Assembly: GCF_900188405.1 (NCBI RefSeq)
Contig: NZ_FZOF01000014.1
Span: 1 to 64,000, forward strand
From: Actinacidiphila glaucinigra
Lineage (GTDB): Bacteria > Actinomycetota > Actinomycetes > Streptomycetales > Streptomycetaceae
DNA: 64,000 nt
Direction of reading: 5' to 3'
Below the pieces are notes generated by a model, which did no database searches, was not told the origin of the DNA, and worked only from the letters and a program-made list of their open reading frames with translations. The translations under genes and the position numbers were made by a program. Positions 52,115-60,814 of the stretch are shown in pieces. The stretch's first letter is position 1; the number at the start of each line of letters is the position of its first letter.

Positions 52115-53083
52115 TCAGCGTTCGCGGCCGCGGGGCTTCAGGGGTGTCGCGGGGAGTTCCGGGGCCAGGAGGCGGTCGCCGTCGTAGCCGTGCACGGTGC
52201 CGAAGGCGCTCCCGGAGTTCCACTCCTCGCGGGCGCGGGCGATCTCCTCGCCGCTGCGGGCGACGAAGTTCCACCACATGACGAGCTTCTCCTCGAACGG
52301 CTCGCCGCCCAGCAGCATCAGGCCCGCGTCGGAGTCCGCGCGCAGCGGCAGTCCGGTCCGGCCGCAGCCCAGGTAGAGCATCGAACCGGCCTCCACGGGC
52401 ACGCCGTCCACGTCGGCCCGCCCGGACATCGACAGCACCGCGTACTCGAAGTCCCGCTCCAGCGGCAGCGTCACGTCGGTGCCCGCGGCCAGGGCGAGGT
52501 CGGCGCCGACGATGGGCGTGTGCACGGTGCCGGGCGAGGCCGCGCCGTCCAGCGCGCCGAGGATCACCGTGGCGGTGAGGCCGCCCCCGCCCCGCAGCAC
52601 CGGCAGGTCGGCGTGGTGCTCGAAGGCGGGGTCCCCGTGCCGTGCGGCCTCCGGGAGGGCGACCCACAGCTGGGCGCCGTGCAGGAGGCGGGCGTGCTCG
52701 CGCGGGGACTCCTCGGAGTGGGCGATGCCCCGGCCCGAGGTCATCAGGCCCAGTTCCCGCGGGCGCACGGTCCGCAGGCTGCCGAGGGTGTCGCGGTGCA
52801 GCACCTCGCCCTCGTGCAGCCAGCTGACGGTCTGCAGTCCGATGTGCGGGTGCGGGGGCACCTGCATGCCGGGCTGGTCGGCGATGTCGTCGGGACCGTA
52901 GTGGTCGACGAAGCACCAGGCGCCGACCATGCGGCGGCCGAGGTTGGGCAGCAGGCGCCGTACGGCGGTGCTCTCGCCGAGCGGCACGAGGCGTCCGGTG
53001 AGCAGGTCGTGGACGGGTTTGGCGGACACGTCCTCGCGCCCGCCGCACGTGGCGGGCGCCGGATGGACATCGAGGTTGCTCAT
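52115..53083 (-). CDS. Pirin family protein
   Basis: 322 residues, bicupin. Metal-site histidines appear in PPHPHIGLQTVSWLHEGEVLHRD; the second cupin carries FEYAVLSMSGRADVDG. Pirins bind iron or another metal and some act as quercetinase-like dioxygenases or regulators. ATG 53083 lies seven bases after the AtuA-family stop, so they are probably one operon. Role unknown. Confidence 0.93.
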   Translation of the reverse strand: MSNLDVHPAPATCGGREDVSAKPVHDLLTGRLVPLGESTAVRRLLPNLGRRMVGAWCFVDHYGPDDIADQPGMQVPPHPHIGLQTVSWLHEGEVLHRDTLGSLRTVRPRELGLMTSGRGIAHSEESPREHARLLHGAQLWVALPEAARHGDPAFEHHADLPVLRGGGGLTATVILGALDGAASPGTVHTPIVGADLALAAGTDVTLPLERDFEYAVLSMSGRADVDGVPVEAGSMLYLGCGRTGLPLRADSDAGLMLLGGEPFEEKLVMWWNFVARSGEEIARAREEWNSGSAFGTVHGYDGDRLLAPELPATPLKPRGRER

Positions 53084-53090
53084 GGCGCGA

Positions 53091-54848
53091 TCATGCCTCG
53101 CGGCGCTGCCCGGGGACGAGCACCGCGGGGATGTCGGCCTCCAGCCCGCGCAGGTACTCGCCGAGTCCCTTGGCCTGCGGGTCGGGGCGCGTGGAGGCGG
53201 CGACGCCCTCGCCGAGCAGGCCGTGCAGGACGAAGTTCAGGGCGCGCAGGTTGGGCAGCTCGTAGCGGCTGACGGGGAGTTTCGCGGCTTCCGGCAGCAG
53301 CGCGCGCAGCCGTTCGACGTCGAGCCAGTCGCGCAGCCAGCCGTAGGCGGCGTCGTCGCGGGCCCACAGACCGACGTTGGCGTCGCCGCCCTTGTCGCCG
53401 GAGCGGGCGCCGACGAGCAGGCCCAGCGGGGCGCGCACGGTGGGGCCCTCGGCCGGCCGCCCGGGCGGGGCCGGGGGCTGCGCGGGGACGCGTACGGACG
53501 TGGCGGGCGGGCGCGGCACGGGGATGCGGGTGCCGTCCTGGAGCACGACCTCGGGGTGGACCAGGGCGGCGGGGACGAGGGCCGGCCAGTGCACGCCGTA
53601 CTCGGTGGGCCTGGGCGAGAAGTGCTCCATGTGCAGTCCGGGCGCGGTGGACAGGCCCGTTCCGACGACGGCGCCGAACAGGGCGCGGCCGACCTTGTCC
53701 TTGTCGGGGTCCTTGACGGTGAGGGTGAGCCGGGCGCCGGTGGCGGTGGGCTCGGTGCGCAGGTCGTACGTCCCGAAGCCGGCCGGGCCGCCGGTCGCGT
53801 CGAGCAGGGACGCCTCGGCGAACCGGGCCTTGGCCTCGATGTCGGGGCCGCTGAGCACGAAGGTGGCCGAATTGCGGTAGCCGCCGTGGTGGTTGAGGCA
53901 CACCTTGAGGGTGTCCGGGGCGGGTTCGCCCCGGGCCCCGCTGACCAGGACGCGGTCGGGGCCCTGCTGTTGCAGGGTCACGGTGTCGAAGCGGGTGACG
54001 ACGTCGGGGTTGAGGTAGGCGGGGCGGTCGATCTCGTACAGCAGTTGGGCGGTGACGGTGTCGACGGTGACCGCTCCCGCGGTGCCCTCGTGCTTGGTGA
54101 TGACGCTGGAGCCGTCGGGCCGCAGCTCGGCGATGGGGAATCCGGGGCGCACGGGCCGCTCGATCTCGGTGAAGAAGGAGTAGTTGCCGCCGGTGGCCTG
54201 GGCGCCGCACTCGATGATGTGCCCGGCGGTGACCGCACCGGCGAGCCGGTCCCAGTCGTCCGTGGCCCAGTCGAACGCCCACGCGGCGGGGCCGACGACG
54301 AGGGAGGCGTCGGTGACGCGGCCGCAGATGACGACGTCGGCCCCGGCGCGCAGGGCCTCGGTGATGCCCCAGGCGCCGAGGTAGGCGTTGGCGGTGAGCG
54401 GGCGCACGCCCGCGTCGGCGAGCGGGAGGCCACTGGAGAGGTGGGCGAACGGGTGGCCCTCGCCCTGGAGTTGGGGCAGCCGGTCGAGCAGGTCGTCGCC
54501 CTCCAGGTGGGCGACCGACGGGTTCAGCCCCGCCAGGGCGGCCAGTTCGCGGAGTTTGCCGGCCAGCCCGGCGGGGTTGAGCCCGCCCGCGTTGACGACG
54601 ATCTTGATGCCGCGGTCCAGGCAGGTTCCCAGGACGTCGCCCATCTGCGCGAGGAAGGAGAGGGCGTAGCCCGCCTCGGGGTCGCGCTGCCGGGCCTTCC
54701 AGAGCAGCAGCATCGTCAGCTCGGCGAGGTAGTCGCCGGTCAGTACGTCGATCGGGCCGCCCTCGACCATCTCGCGGGCGGCCGACAGGCGGTCGCCGTA
54801 GAAGCCGGAGCAGTTGGCGATGCGCAGGGTCTCACGTCGCTGGGTCAT
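53091..54848 (-). CDS. AtuA (DUF1446) family acyclic terpene utilization protein
   Basis: 585 residues. Starts with LRIANCSGFYGDRLSAAREMVEGGPIDVLTGDYLAELTM, and has VVICGRVTDASLVVGPAAWAF and a C-terminal small domain (LGLLVGARSGDKGGDANVGLW) that defines AtuA proteins. In Pseudomonas, AtuA belongs to citronellol/geraniol degradation together with a geranyl-CoA carboxylase; no carboxylase subunits are seen here, so the pathway cannot be claimed. ATG 54848 has GAGGGAC upstream. Precedes pirin; follows the NDH-2-like gene by 66 bp on the same strand. Confidence 0.92.
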   Translation of the reverse strand: MTQRRETLRIANCSGFYGDRLSAAREMVEGGPIDVLTGDYLAELTMLLLWKARQRDPEAGYALSFLAQMGDVLGTCLDRGIKIVVNAGGLNPAGLAGKLRELAALAGLNPSVAHLEGDDLLDRLPQLQGEGHPFAHLSSGLPLADAGVRPLTANAYLGAWGITEALRAGADVVICGRVTDASLVVGPAAWAFDWATDDWDRLAGAVTAGHIIECGAQATGGNYSFFTEIERPVRPGFPIAELRPDGSSVITKHEGTAGAVTVDTVTAQLLYEIDRPAYLNPDVVTRFDTVTLQQQGPDRVLVSGARGEPAPDTLKVCLNHHGGYRNSATFVLSGPDIEAKARFAEASLLDATGGPAGFGTYDLRTEPTATGARLTLTVKDPDKDKVGRALFGAVVGTGLSTAPGLHMEHFSPRPTEYGVHWPALVPAALVHPEVVLQDGTRIPVPRPPATSVRVPAQPPAPPGRPAEGPTVRAPLGLLVGARSGDKGGDANVGLWARDDAAYGWLRDWLDVERLRALLPEAAKLPVSRYELPNLRALNFVLHGLLGEGVAASTRPDPQAKGLGEYLRGLEADIPAVLVPGQRREA

Positions 54849-54914
54849 GTCCCTCGCCGTCAGCGGTGTCGGTGTTCAGATGTGGGTGGTGGTGGGTGGT
54901 GCTCGTGTGCGGGC

Positions 54915-56276
54915 TCAGGCGGCCGTCGCGCGCAGCGACTCGACGTGGCGGCGGATCTCCTCGGGCGAGAGGTAGATGTCGGTGACCTCGAAGTCCTTCA
55001 GCGCGGCCGGCCTGCGGGCCTGGAACCCGGTGCGGACGAAGTCGTCCCCGGCGACGGCGTTGAGGAACCAGCCCGCCGCGGCGCGGAAGCGGGCGGGGAA
55101 GGTGCGCAGCGCGCCGAGGTGGTAGCCGCGGGCGACGACCTGGGCGGGGAGGCCGCTGAGCGGGATGCCGAGGGGCTTGGAGACCGCCTCGACCCCGCCG
55201 AGGTCCACCACCAGGCCGAGGTCCCGGTGCCGGTACGGCTGGAGGGGGCGGCCGCGCAGCGCCGCGACCACGTTCTCGGCGACGGCCTTGCCCTGCCGCA
55301 TGGCGTGCTGGGCGGTGGGCGGGCAGACCGCACCGCCGCCCACGTCGAGGTCGGGGACGGCGGCCGAGTCGCCGAGGGCGAAGACCCCGTCGGCGCCGGG
55401 GATGCACATCTCGGGGTCGGTGACGAGCCGGCCCTTGACGGTCTCGGTGCCGAGGGTGGTCACCAGGGGGCTGGAGACGACGCCGGCCGTCCAGATGAGG
55501 GTGCGGCAGGGCAGCTTGCGCCCGTCGGTGAAGGTCACGGTGTCGGGGGTGACCTCGGCGACGGACACGCCGAGCGAGACCTCCACCCCGCGCTCGCTGA
55601 CGATCTGCATCGCCTTCAGCCCGAGCTTCTCGCCGAGTTCGGGCATCAGGCGGGGCGCGATGTCGATCAGGTGCCACTTGATGAGGGCCGGGTCGAGGCG
55701 CGGGTAGCGCTTGACCGCCGCCGTGGTCAGCCGCTGCAGGACGGCGGCCGTCTCGGTGCCGGCGTAGCCGCCGCCGACGACGACGAACTGCAGCCGCGAC
55801 TCCCGCTCGGCCTGGTCCGTCGTTGCGGACGCCAGGTCCAGCTGTGCGATGACGTGGTCGCGGATGTAGGCCGCCTCGGCCAGGGTCTTCATACCGCGGC
55901 CGTACTCGGTCAGGCCCGGGATGTCGAAGGTGCGGGTCACACTGCCGGGGGCCAGCACGAGGTAGTCGTACTCCCTGACGAGCTCCTCGTCGGTGATCTT
56001 CTTGATGACGACGGCCTTGGCGGCCGGGTCGACCCCGATCGCCCGCCCGGGTATGACCTCGCTGCGGTGCACCATGCGGCGCAGCGGGACGGCTACCGCC
56101 TGCGGGGTGAGCACGCCGGCGGCGACATGCGGGAGCAGGGGCAGGTAGAGCTGGTGGCTCCAGGGCGTGACCAGGGTGATCTCGGCCTCGTCCTGGGCCA
56201 GCCGCCGCTCCAGCCGGTGCACGCACTCCATGCCCGCGAAGCCGCCGCCGACGACCAGGATCCTGGGTCGCTTCAT
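54915..56276 (-). CDS. NDH-2-like FAD-dependent pyridine nucleotide oxidoreductase
   Basis: 453 residues. FAD motif VVGGGFAGMECV at the N-terminus, the NADH-binding motif VVVGGGYAGTETA near the middle, and the second FAD motif GVFALGDSAAVPD are all present. A C-terminal amphipathic stretch (ALRTFPARFRAAAGWFLNAV) would attach it to the membrane as in type II NADH:quinone dehydrogenases. It passes electrons from NADH to menaquinone without proton pumping. ATG 56276 has GGGAGG seven bases upstream. The window shows no respiratory partners. Confidence 0.92.
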   Translation of the reverse strand: MKRPRILVVGGGFAGMECVHRLERRLAQDEAEITLVTPWSHQLYLPLLPHVAAGVLTPQAVAVPLRRMVHRSEVIPGRAIGVDPAAKAVVIKKITDEELVREYDYLVLAPGSVTRTFDIPGLTEYGRGMKTLAEAAYIRDHVIAQLDLASATTDQAERESRLQFVVVGGGYAGTETAAVLQRLTTAAVKRYPRLDPALIKWHLIDIAPRLMPELGEKLGLKAMQIVSERGVEVSLGVSVAEVTPDTVTFTDGRKLPCRTLIWTAGVVSSPLVTTLGTETVKGRLVTDPEMCIPGADGVFALGDSAAVPDLDVGGGAVCPPTAQHAMRQGKAVAENVVAALRGRPLQPYRHRDLGLVVDLGGVEAVSKPLGIPLSGLPAQVVARGYHLGALRTFPARFRAAAGWFLNAVAGDDFVRTGFQARRPAALKDFEVTDIYLSPEEIRRHVESLRATAA

Positions 56277-56469
56277 CACTCGCCTCCCGTAGGACCGTTC
56301 GGGGCCCGATTCCCTACCCGCGGCGTGTGCGGATACGCCTCCGGCCACGCTCGCACACGCCTCGTCGCGGCGCGAACGGAGCGGGAGCCGGCATCGAGCG
56401 GCACGCTACCGGCCCCGGCGTGCGCGGATGAAGGGTTCGGCGGGACCGGCCCGGGGCACCGGACGCGGG

Positions 56470-57846
56470 TCAGCCCGCCGGTCGCACCCGGGCCCGGGGC
56501 GTGACGCGGCAGCGGGCCGGTCCGCGGGCCTGGAGGGTGATGCCGGCGCCGAGCGGTACGTCCTGGTCGACGGCGGTCAGTTCGTGGCCGCGCAGCAGGA
56601 CGGCGAGGGCGAGCACGGACTCCAGCAGGGAGAAGTGCTTGCCGATGCAGGCACGGGGGCCGCCGCCGAAGGGCAGCCAGGCGTAGCGGTGGCGGGCGGC
56701 CTCCGCCTGCGGGGTGAAGCGGCCGGGGTCGAAGCGGTCGGGCTCCGTCCAGTGGCCGGGGTGGCGGTGGATCACCCAGGGGACGACGATGACGTCGGCG
56801 CCGGCCGGGACGGGGAGGCCGCCGATGCGGGTGGCCGCGACCGAGCGGCGCCCGATGACGGGCGCGGCCGGGTAGAGGCGCATGGCCTCCTTGAGGACCG
56901 CCGTGAGGTGGGGCAGGGCGTCGAGGTCCGCGGCGCCCGGGACGCGTCCGCCGAGGACGCGGTCGATCTCGTCCCTGGCCCGGGACTGCGTTTCGGGGTG
57001 ACGGGCGAGCAGGTGGAGGGCGAAGGCGAGCGAGGTGGCGGTCGTCTCGTGCCCGGCGAGCAGGAAGATCAGTACCTGGTCGCGGATCTCGGCGGGGTCC
57101 AGGGGGCGGCCGTCCTCGTCCCGGGCCGAGGCGAGCAGGGAGAGCAGGTCCTGGCCGTCGCCGCCCTCCGCGCGGCGCCGCTCGATGATCTCGTCGCAGA
57201 CCGCGTACAGCTCGGCGGTGGCGGCCGCCGCCCGCCGGTTGCCGGGGGTCGGCCAGTCGCGGGGCGTCCGCACCGGGGCGAAGCCGCGCCGCCGGACGTG
57301 GTCGTTGACGACCGGCATGCAGCGGCCGACGGTCTCCACGGCCGGTTCCACGGCGCCGCCGAACAGCACGCGGGCGATCGTGCGGAGGGTGAGGCCGTGC
57401 ATCTCCTCCAGGACGTCGACGGTGCCGCCGGGCGCGGCGTGCCAGGCCGCGGCGAGGGCGGTCGCCTCGGTGGTGACGGCGGTCGCGTAGCCGTCGACGC
57501 GGCGCGGGGTGAACAGCGGCTGCAGCAGCCTGCGCTGCCGCTGGTAGTCGGCGTCCTGGCTGGTGAGGAGCCCGTTGCCGAGGGACAGCCGGACCTCCTC
57601 GTAGAACGCGTTGTCCTTGCGGAAGCCGGCCGCCTCGGTCGCCAGCACCTGCTGGGCGCCCTCGGGCGAGAACACCGCGTGCACCTCGGCGCGCAGCCCC
57701 GGCGGGCCGACGGTGAAGCGGACGAGGTCGCCGTGGTCGCGCCGCGCGCTCTCGTAGGTGCCGAGGGGATCGCGCAGCAGGTCGAGCATCGACCCGAGCA
57801 GCGGTGCGCCCGCCGGGCCCGGCACCTTCGTGTGAGCGGTCGTCAT
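56470..57846 (-). CDS. Cytochrome P450
   Basis: 458 residues. I-helix AGHETT, the ExxR motif in KEAMRLYP, and heme-binding FGGGPRACIG with the axial Cys400 are all intact. It looks closer to CYP102/CYP4-like or CYP125/132-type long forms than to short macrolide hydroxylases. It inserts oxygen into a lipophilic substrate and needs a ferredoxin or flavin donor, which is not encoded next to it. ATG 57846 lacks a clear ribosome site. Divergent from the NUDIX gene. Confidence 0.94.
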   Translation of the reverse strand: MTTAHTKVPGPAGAPLLGSMLDLLRDPLGTYESARRDHGDLVRFTVGPPGLRAEVHAVFSPEGAQQVLATEAAGFRKDNAFYEEVRLSLGNGLLTSQDADYQRQRRLLQPLFTPRRVDGYATAVTTEATALAAAWHAAPGGTVDVLEEMHGLTLRTIARVLFGGAVEPAVETVGRCMPVVNDHVRRRGFAPVRTPRDWPTPGNRRAAAATAELYAVCDEIIERRRAEGGDGQDLLSLLASARDEDGRPLDPAEIRDQVLIFLLAGHETTATSLAFALHLLARHPETQSRARDEIDRVLGGRVPGAADLDALPHLTAVLKEAMRLYPAAPVIGRRSVAATRIGGLPVPAGADVIVVPWVIHRHPGHWTEPDRFDPGRFTPQAEAARHRYAWLPFGGGPRACIGKHFSLLESVLALAVLLRGHELTAVDQDVPLGAGITLQARGPARCRVTPRARVRPAG

Positions 57847-57977
57847 GGTTCGATTCTGCGCGCGGTGCGCCGGCGACGGGGCCGAGCCGGGGAGCTTGGC
57901 CGGAACCCGCCTCGGGGCCGATCATGGGGCGCGACGGACACCACGGGCACCACGGGCCCCGGAGGACGGGAGGCACC

Positions 57978-58514
57978 ATGGAGGACGCTCCGCGCTCGGC
58001 GGACGAGCTGCTGGACATCGTGGACGAGCGGGACCGGGTGGTCGGCCGGACGACGCGCGGTGAGGCTACCGCGCGCGGCCTGCGTCACCGCTGCGTCTTC
58101 ATCCTGGCCAGGGACGGCGAGGGGCGCGTGTTCGTGCACCGCCGTACCGCGCGGAAGCTGGTCTTCCCCTCGCTCCACGACATGTTCGTGGGCGGTGTGG
58201 TGGGCGCGGGCGAGGCGTACGACGACGCGGCGCTGCGCGAGGCGGAGGAGGAGCTGGGGGTGTCCGGTCTGCCGCGTCCGACGCCGCTGTTCAGCTTTCT
58301 CTACGAGGGGACGGGGGCGGCGGCGGGTCACACCTGGTGGTCCCGGGTGTACGAGGTGCGCTGCGACCTGCCGGTCGCGCCGCAGGCCGAGGAGGTCGCC
58401 TGGCACGACTTCGTGACGGAGGAGGAGCTGGAACGCCTCCTGCCGGAGCGGGAATGGGTGCCGGACGGCCTGGAGGCCTGGGAGCGGCTGCGCGACTGGC
58501 GACGACGAAGGTGA
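57978..58514 (+). CDS. NUDIX hydrolase
   Basis: 178 residues. The NUDIX box GX5EX7REXXEELG is present in full (GGVVGAGEAYDDAALREAEEELG). The N-terminus (ELLDIVDERDRVVGRTTRGEATARGLRHR) resembles the IDI/YfcD-type group that acts on phosphorylated small molecules. ATG 57978 has GGGAGG four bases upstream. Its last 224 bases overlap the 3' part of the opposite DUF817 frame, which is unusual. Confidence 0.92.
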   Translation: MEDAPRSADELLDIVDERDRVVGRTTRGEATARGLRHRCVFILARDGEGRVFVHRRTARKLVFPSLHDMFVGGVVGAGEAYDDAALREAEEELGVSGLPRPTPLFSFLYEGTGAAAGHTWWSRVYEVRCDLPVAPQAEEVAWHDFVTEEELERLLPEREWVPDGLEAWERLRDWRRRR

Positions 58515-59235
58515 CGCTGATCAGCAGCGCCCAGGCGCCGAACTTGGCGAGGGAGACCGGCACCCAGCCGTGCTCCTGGTCGGGGTAGCGCCAGGCGCCC
58601 ACGTAGGTCGCGGCGTTCTCCGCGACCCACAGGAAGAAGCCGATGAGGACGAAGGAGAGCGCCAGCGGCATCCGCAGGCGCGCCCCGTCGACCGTGAAGT
58701 GCACCCAGGTGCCGGCGGTGGCCCACAGCAGCAGGACGGCCAGCAGCCACCGCGCGTCGGGCAGCCAGTGGTGGGTGAAGAAGTTGAGGTACACCGCCGC
58801 GGCCAGGATCGTCATGGCCCGTCGGCGGTAGCCGGTCAGGCCCAGTTCGAACAGCCGCCAGGCGGCGCACACGTAACTGCCGACGGCGGCGTAGAGGAAG
58901 CCCCCGTACAGCGGGACGCCGCCGAACTTGGTGAGCGCGGGTTCGGGGTAGCTCCAGGAGCCCAGGTGCACCTTGACGAGTTCGAAGAGCAGCCCGACGG
59001 CGTGGCACACCGCGATGACGGCGACGTCGCGGCCGCGCTCCCAGCCGCAGGCCCAGAACAGCGCGCTGAGCGCCACTCCGTAGCAGAGCAGCAGGTCGTA
59101 GCGGGCGACGGGCAGCGGGGGCAGCAGCCGCGAGCCCGCCACGCCCGCCATCAGCGCGACGGCGAATGCGCAGCAGCGCGCCTCCGTCCAGCCGAAGAGC
59201 AGGAGTCCGCGGATTCCGGTGACGATCGGTCCCAT
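58291..59235 (-). CDS. DUF817 family membrane protein with an antisense-derived tail
   Basis: 314 residues as an open frame. About eight membrane segments run up to residue 250 (...WALLISVTFVVASRAA), which is where the family domain should end. The remaining roughly 65 residues are Pro/Arg-rich and lie antisense to the NUDIX gene, as expected if the ancestral stop was lost. WACGWERGRDVAVIAVCHAVGLLFE and FFTHHWLPDARWLL are recognisable family blocks. Function unknown. ATG 59235 lacks a good ribosome site. Confidence 0.78.
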   Translation of the reverse strand: MGPIVTGIRGLLLFGWTEARCCAFAVALMAGVAGSRLLPPLPVARYDLLLCYGVALSALFWACGWERGRDVAVIAVCHAVGLLFELVKVHLGSWSYPEPALTKFGGVPLYGGFLYAAVGSYVCAAWRLFELGLTGYRRRAMTILAAAVYLNFFTHHWLPDARWLLAVLLLWATAGTWVHFTVDGARLRMPLALSFVLIGFFLWVAENAATYVGAWRYPDQEHGWVPVSLAKFGAWALLISVTFVVASRAAAPRPPGRPAPIPAPAGGVPAPPPSRSRARRPPRPAARPAGRSAPRTPGTTRCDPPPPPSPRRES

Positions 59236-59318
59236 GGGGAGGGGGACACCCTGGGGCGCCGCTCCGGTTCCGCCCCGGTTCCGCCTTGGTCACGGGCGGG
59301 TTCGGGCCGGGCGGGGGG

Positions 59319-59894
59319 TCAGTCCAGGGAGCGCAGGGCGGTGTCGACGGCGTCCTCGACGAAGGCCCTGCCGAGGCGGGCCCGGCCGACGACGCGCAGG
59401 CCCTGGACGAAGGTGGTGAGGAAGCGGGCGAGTGCCACCGGTTCCTTGTCGGCGGGCAGCTCCCCGCGGGCCTTCGCCTTCTCCAGCGCCGCCGCGAGGG
59501 AGGACTCCAGCAGGCGCATAGTGATCGCGACGCGGTCCACGGTGCCGGGGTCGTCTCCGCGCTCGGTGGCGGCGTTGACCAGCAGGCAGCCGCGTTCCGG
59601 GTCCTCCAGGTCGGCCTCGACCATCTGCGTCAGCGCGGCACGGACGACGGGGCGGATCTCGTCCGCGTTCTGCAGCAGTTCGATGAGTCCGCCGGCGTAC
59701 TGGGAGCAGTAGCGTTCCAGGGCGCGGGCGTAGAGCTTGTCCTTGGAGCCGAAGGCCGCGTACAGGCTGCCGCTGCCGATGGAGAGCTCGGTCAGCAGGT
59801 CCTGGAGGGACGTCGCCGCGTAGCCGCGGCGCCAGAACAGGTCCATCGCACGGTCGAGGGCCTGGTCGAGGTCGAACTCCCTGGTGCGCGCCAT
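59319..59894 (-). CDS. TetR family transcriptional regulator
   Basis: 191 residues. N-terminal HTH (FDLDQALDRAMDLFWRRGYAATSLQDLLTELSIGSGSLYAAFGSKDKLY) followed by a helical ligand domain (RGCLLVNAATERG). ATG 59894 is the likely start; a -10-like TATGCT ends seven bases before it, so the mRNA may be leaderless. The palindrome ATCAATTGAT just upstream is the likely operator, shared with the divergent DUF202 pair. Ligand unknown. Confidence 0.93.
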   Translation of the reverse strand: MARTREFDLDQALDRAMDLFWRRGYAATSLQDLLTELSIGSGSLYAAFGSKDKLYARALERYCSQYAGGLIELLQNADEIRPVVRAALTQMVEADLEDPERGCLLVNAATERGDDPGTVDRVAITMRLLESSLAAALEKAKARGELPADKEPVALARFLTTFVQGLRVVGRARLGRAFVEDAVDTALRSLD

Positions 59895-59900
59895 GGCGCG

Positions 59901-59926
59901 AGCATACCATTTCTGGATCAATTGAT
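59901..59926 (-). promoter_or_regulatory. TetR promoter and candidate operator
   Basis: A perfect 10-bp palindrome, ATCAATTGAT (59917-59926), in an AT-rich island, and TATGCT on the minus strand (59906-59901) seven bases from the ATG at 59894. Fits an autoregulated leaderless promoter. Confidence 0.55.
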
Positions 59927-59994
59927 ACACTATGGCTCCCGCGAGCCCCGGCCTCACGGGTCGCCCACGGCGCGCCCGGCCGCAGGCCGCTCGG

Positions 59995-60009
59995 TACTGT
60001 GGGGCCGTG
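59995..60009 (+). promoter_or_regulatory. Candidate -10 box for leaderless DUF202 transcript
   Basis: TACTGT (59995-60000) followed by six bases and GTG at 60007; no ribosome site lies between. Confidence 0.35.
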
Positions 60010-60411
60010 ATCAAGCATGTGCGGGCCGCGGCCGGGGCGGTCGCCCTGTGGTTCGCCCCGGCACGGGTGCGGGCCGAGGGGACGACGCCCGACTACCGCT
60101 TCTCGCTCGCCAACGAGCGGACCTTCCTCGCCTGGCTGCGCACCGCGCTCGCGCTGGTCGGCGGCGGCTTCGCGGTCGACCAGTTCCTCCGGGACCTGCG
60201 CCGCCCGGTCCGGGTGACGCTCGCGGTGGTGCTGGTGGTCGGCGGCGCGATGTGCGCCGTCCGCGCGGTGAACCACTGGGTGCGCTCCGAGCGGGCGATG
60301 CGGCGCGGGGAGGATCTGCCGGTCTCGCGCTTCCCGGCCCTGCTGGCCGTACTGGTGGCCCTGGTGGCGGTGGCGATGCTGCTCACGGCGGTGCTGGGGT
60401 GGGCGGGCTGA
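60007..60411 (+). CDS. DUF202 (YidH) family membrane protein
   Basis: 134 residues, three membrane helices. The hallmark FSLANERTFLAWLRTALALVGGGFAVDQ is present. GTG 60007 gives a short basic start (VIKHVRAAAG); upstream extension lacks support. The stop overlaps the next ATG by one base (TGATG), coupling it to a second DUF202 gene. Function unknown. Confidence 0.88.
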   Translation: MIKHVRAAAGAVALWFAPARVRAEGTTPDYRFSLANERTFLAWLRTALALVGGGFAVDQFLRDLRRPVRVTLAVVLVVGGAMCAVRAVNHWVRSERAMRRGEDLPVSRFPALLAVLVALVAVAMLLTAVLGWAG

Positions 60412-60746
60412 TGACCGCCCCGGGCGGGGACACGCCCCGGGATCCGGGGCTGCAGCCGGAGCGGACCCGGCTGGCCTGGCGGCGCACCACGCTGGCCTTC
60501 GCGGTGGCGGCGCTGCTGGCCGGGCGCGAGGCGCTGCTGCACGGGGTGTCGCCGGCCGGACTGCTGGGGCTGTCGCTCTGCGCGCTGGCATGGCTGGCGT
60601 TCACCGTCGCCACCCAGCGGCGGATCGCCGCCCTGGGCTCGGCACGGCCCGCCGCGATGACGGCGGGGACGGCGGCCTGGGCGGTGCTGTGCGTGGTGGT
60701 GCTGGCCGTCGCGGGCGCGCTGCTGGTCTTCCTCGGCCCGCGCTGA
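60411..60746 (+). CDS. DUF202 family membrane protein, second copy
   Basis: 111 residues, three membrane helices; LQPERTRLAWRRTTLAFAVAALLAGREALL is the shorter version of the same motif. Coupled to the preceding DUF202 gene through TGATG, so the two may form a heteromer. Followed by the MarR regulatory region. Confidence 0.88.
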   Translation: MTAPGGDTPRDPGLQPERTRLAWRRTTLAFAVAALLAGREALLHGVSPAGLLGLSLCALAWLAFTVATQRRIAALGSARPAAMTAGTAAWAVLCVVVLAVAGALLVFLGPR

Positions 60747-60751
60747 GGGCG

Positions 60752-60807
60752 TTGACGCTTGAAGACATCAAGGTAATGATTTACCATCTCAAGCTTTTGA
60801 GTACACT
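60752..60807 (+). promoter_or_regulatory. MarR gene promoter with three adjacent inverted repeats
   Basis: TTGACG (60752-60757), 17 bp, AATGAT (60775-60780) is a good housekeeping-type promoter. Three perfect repeats cover it: CTTGA-AGACA-TCAAG (60758-60772), GGTAA-TGAT-TTACC (60772-60785) and CTCAA-GCTT-TTGAG (60788-60801). The first and third share the TCAAG half-site, suiting MarR dimers. Confidence 0.7.
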
Positions 60808-60814
60808 CGCAGAC

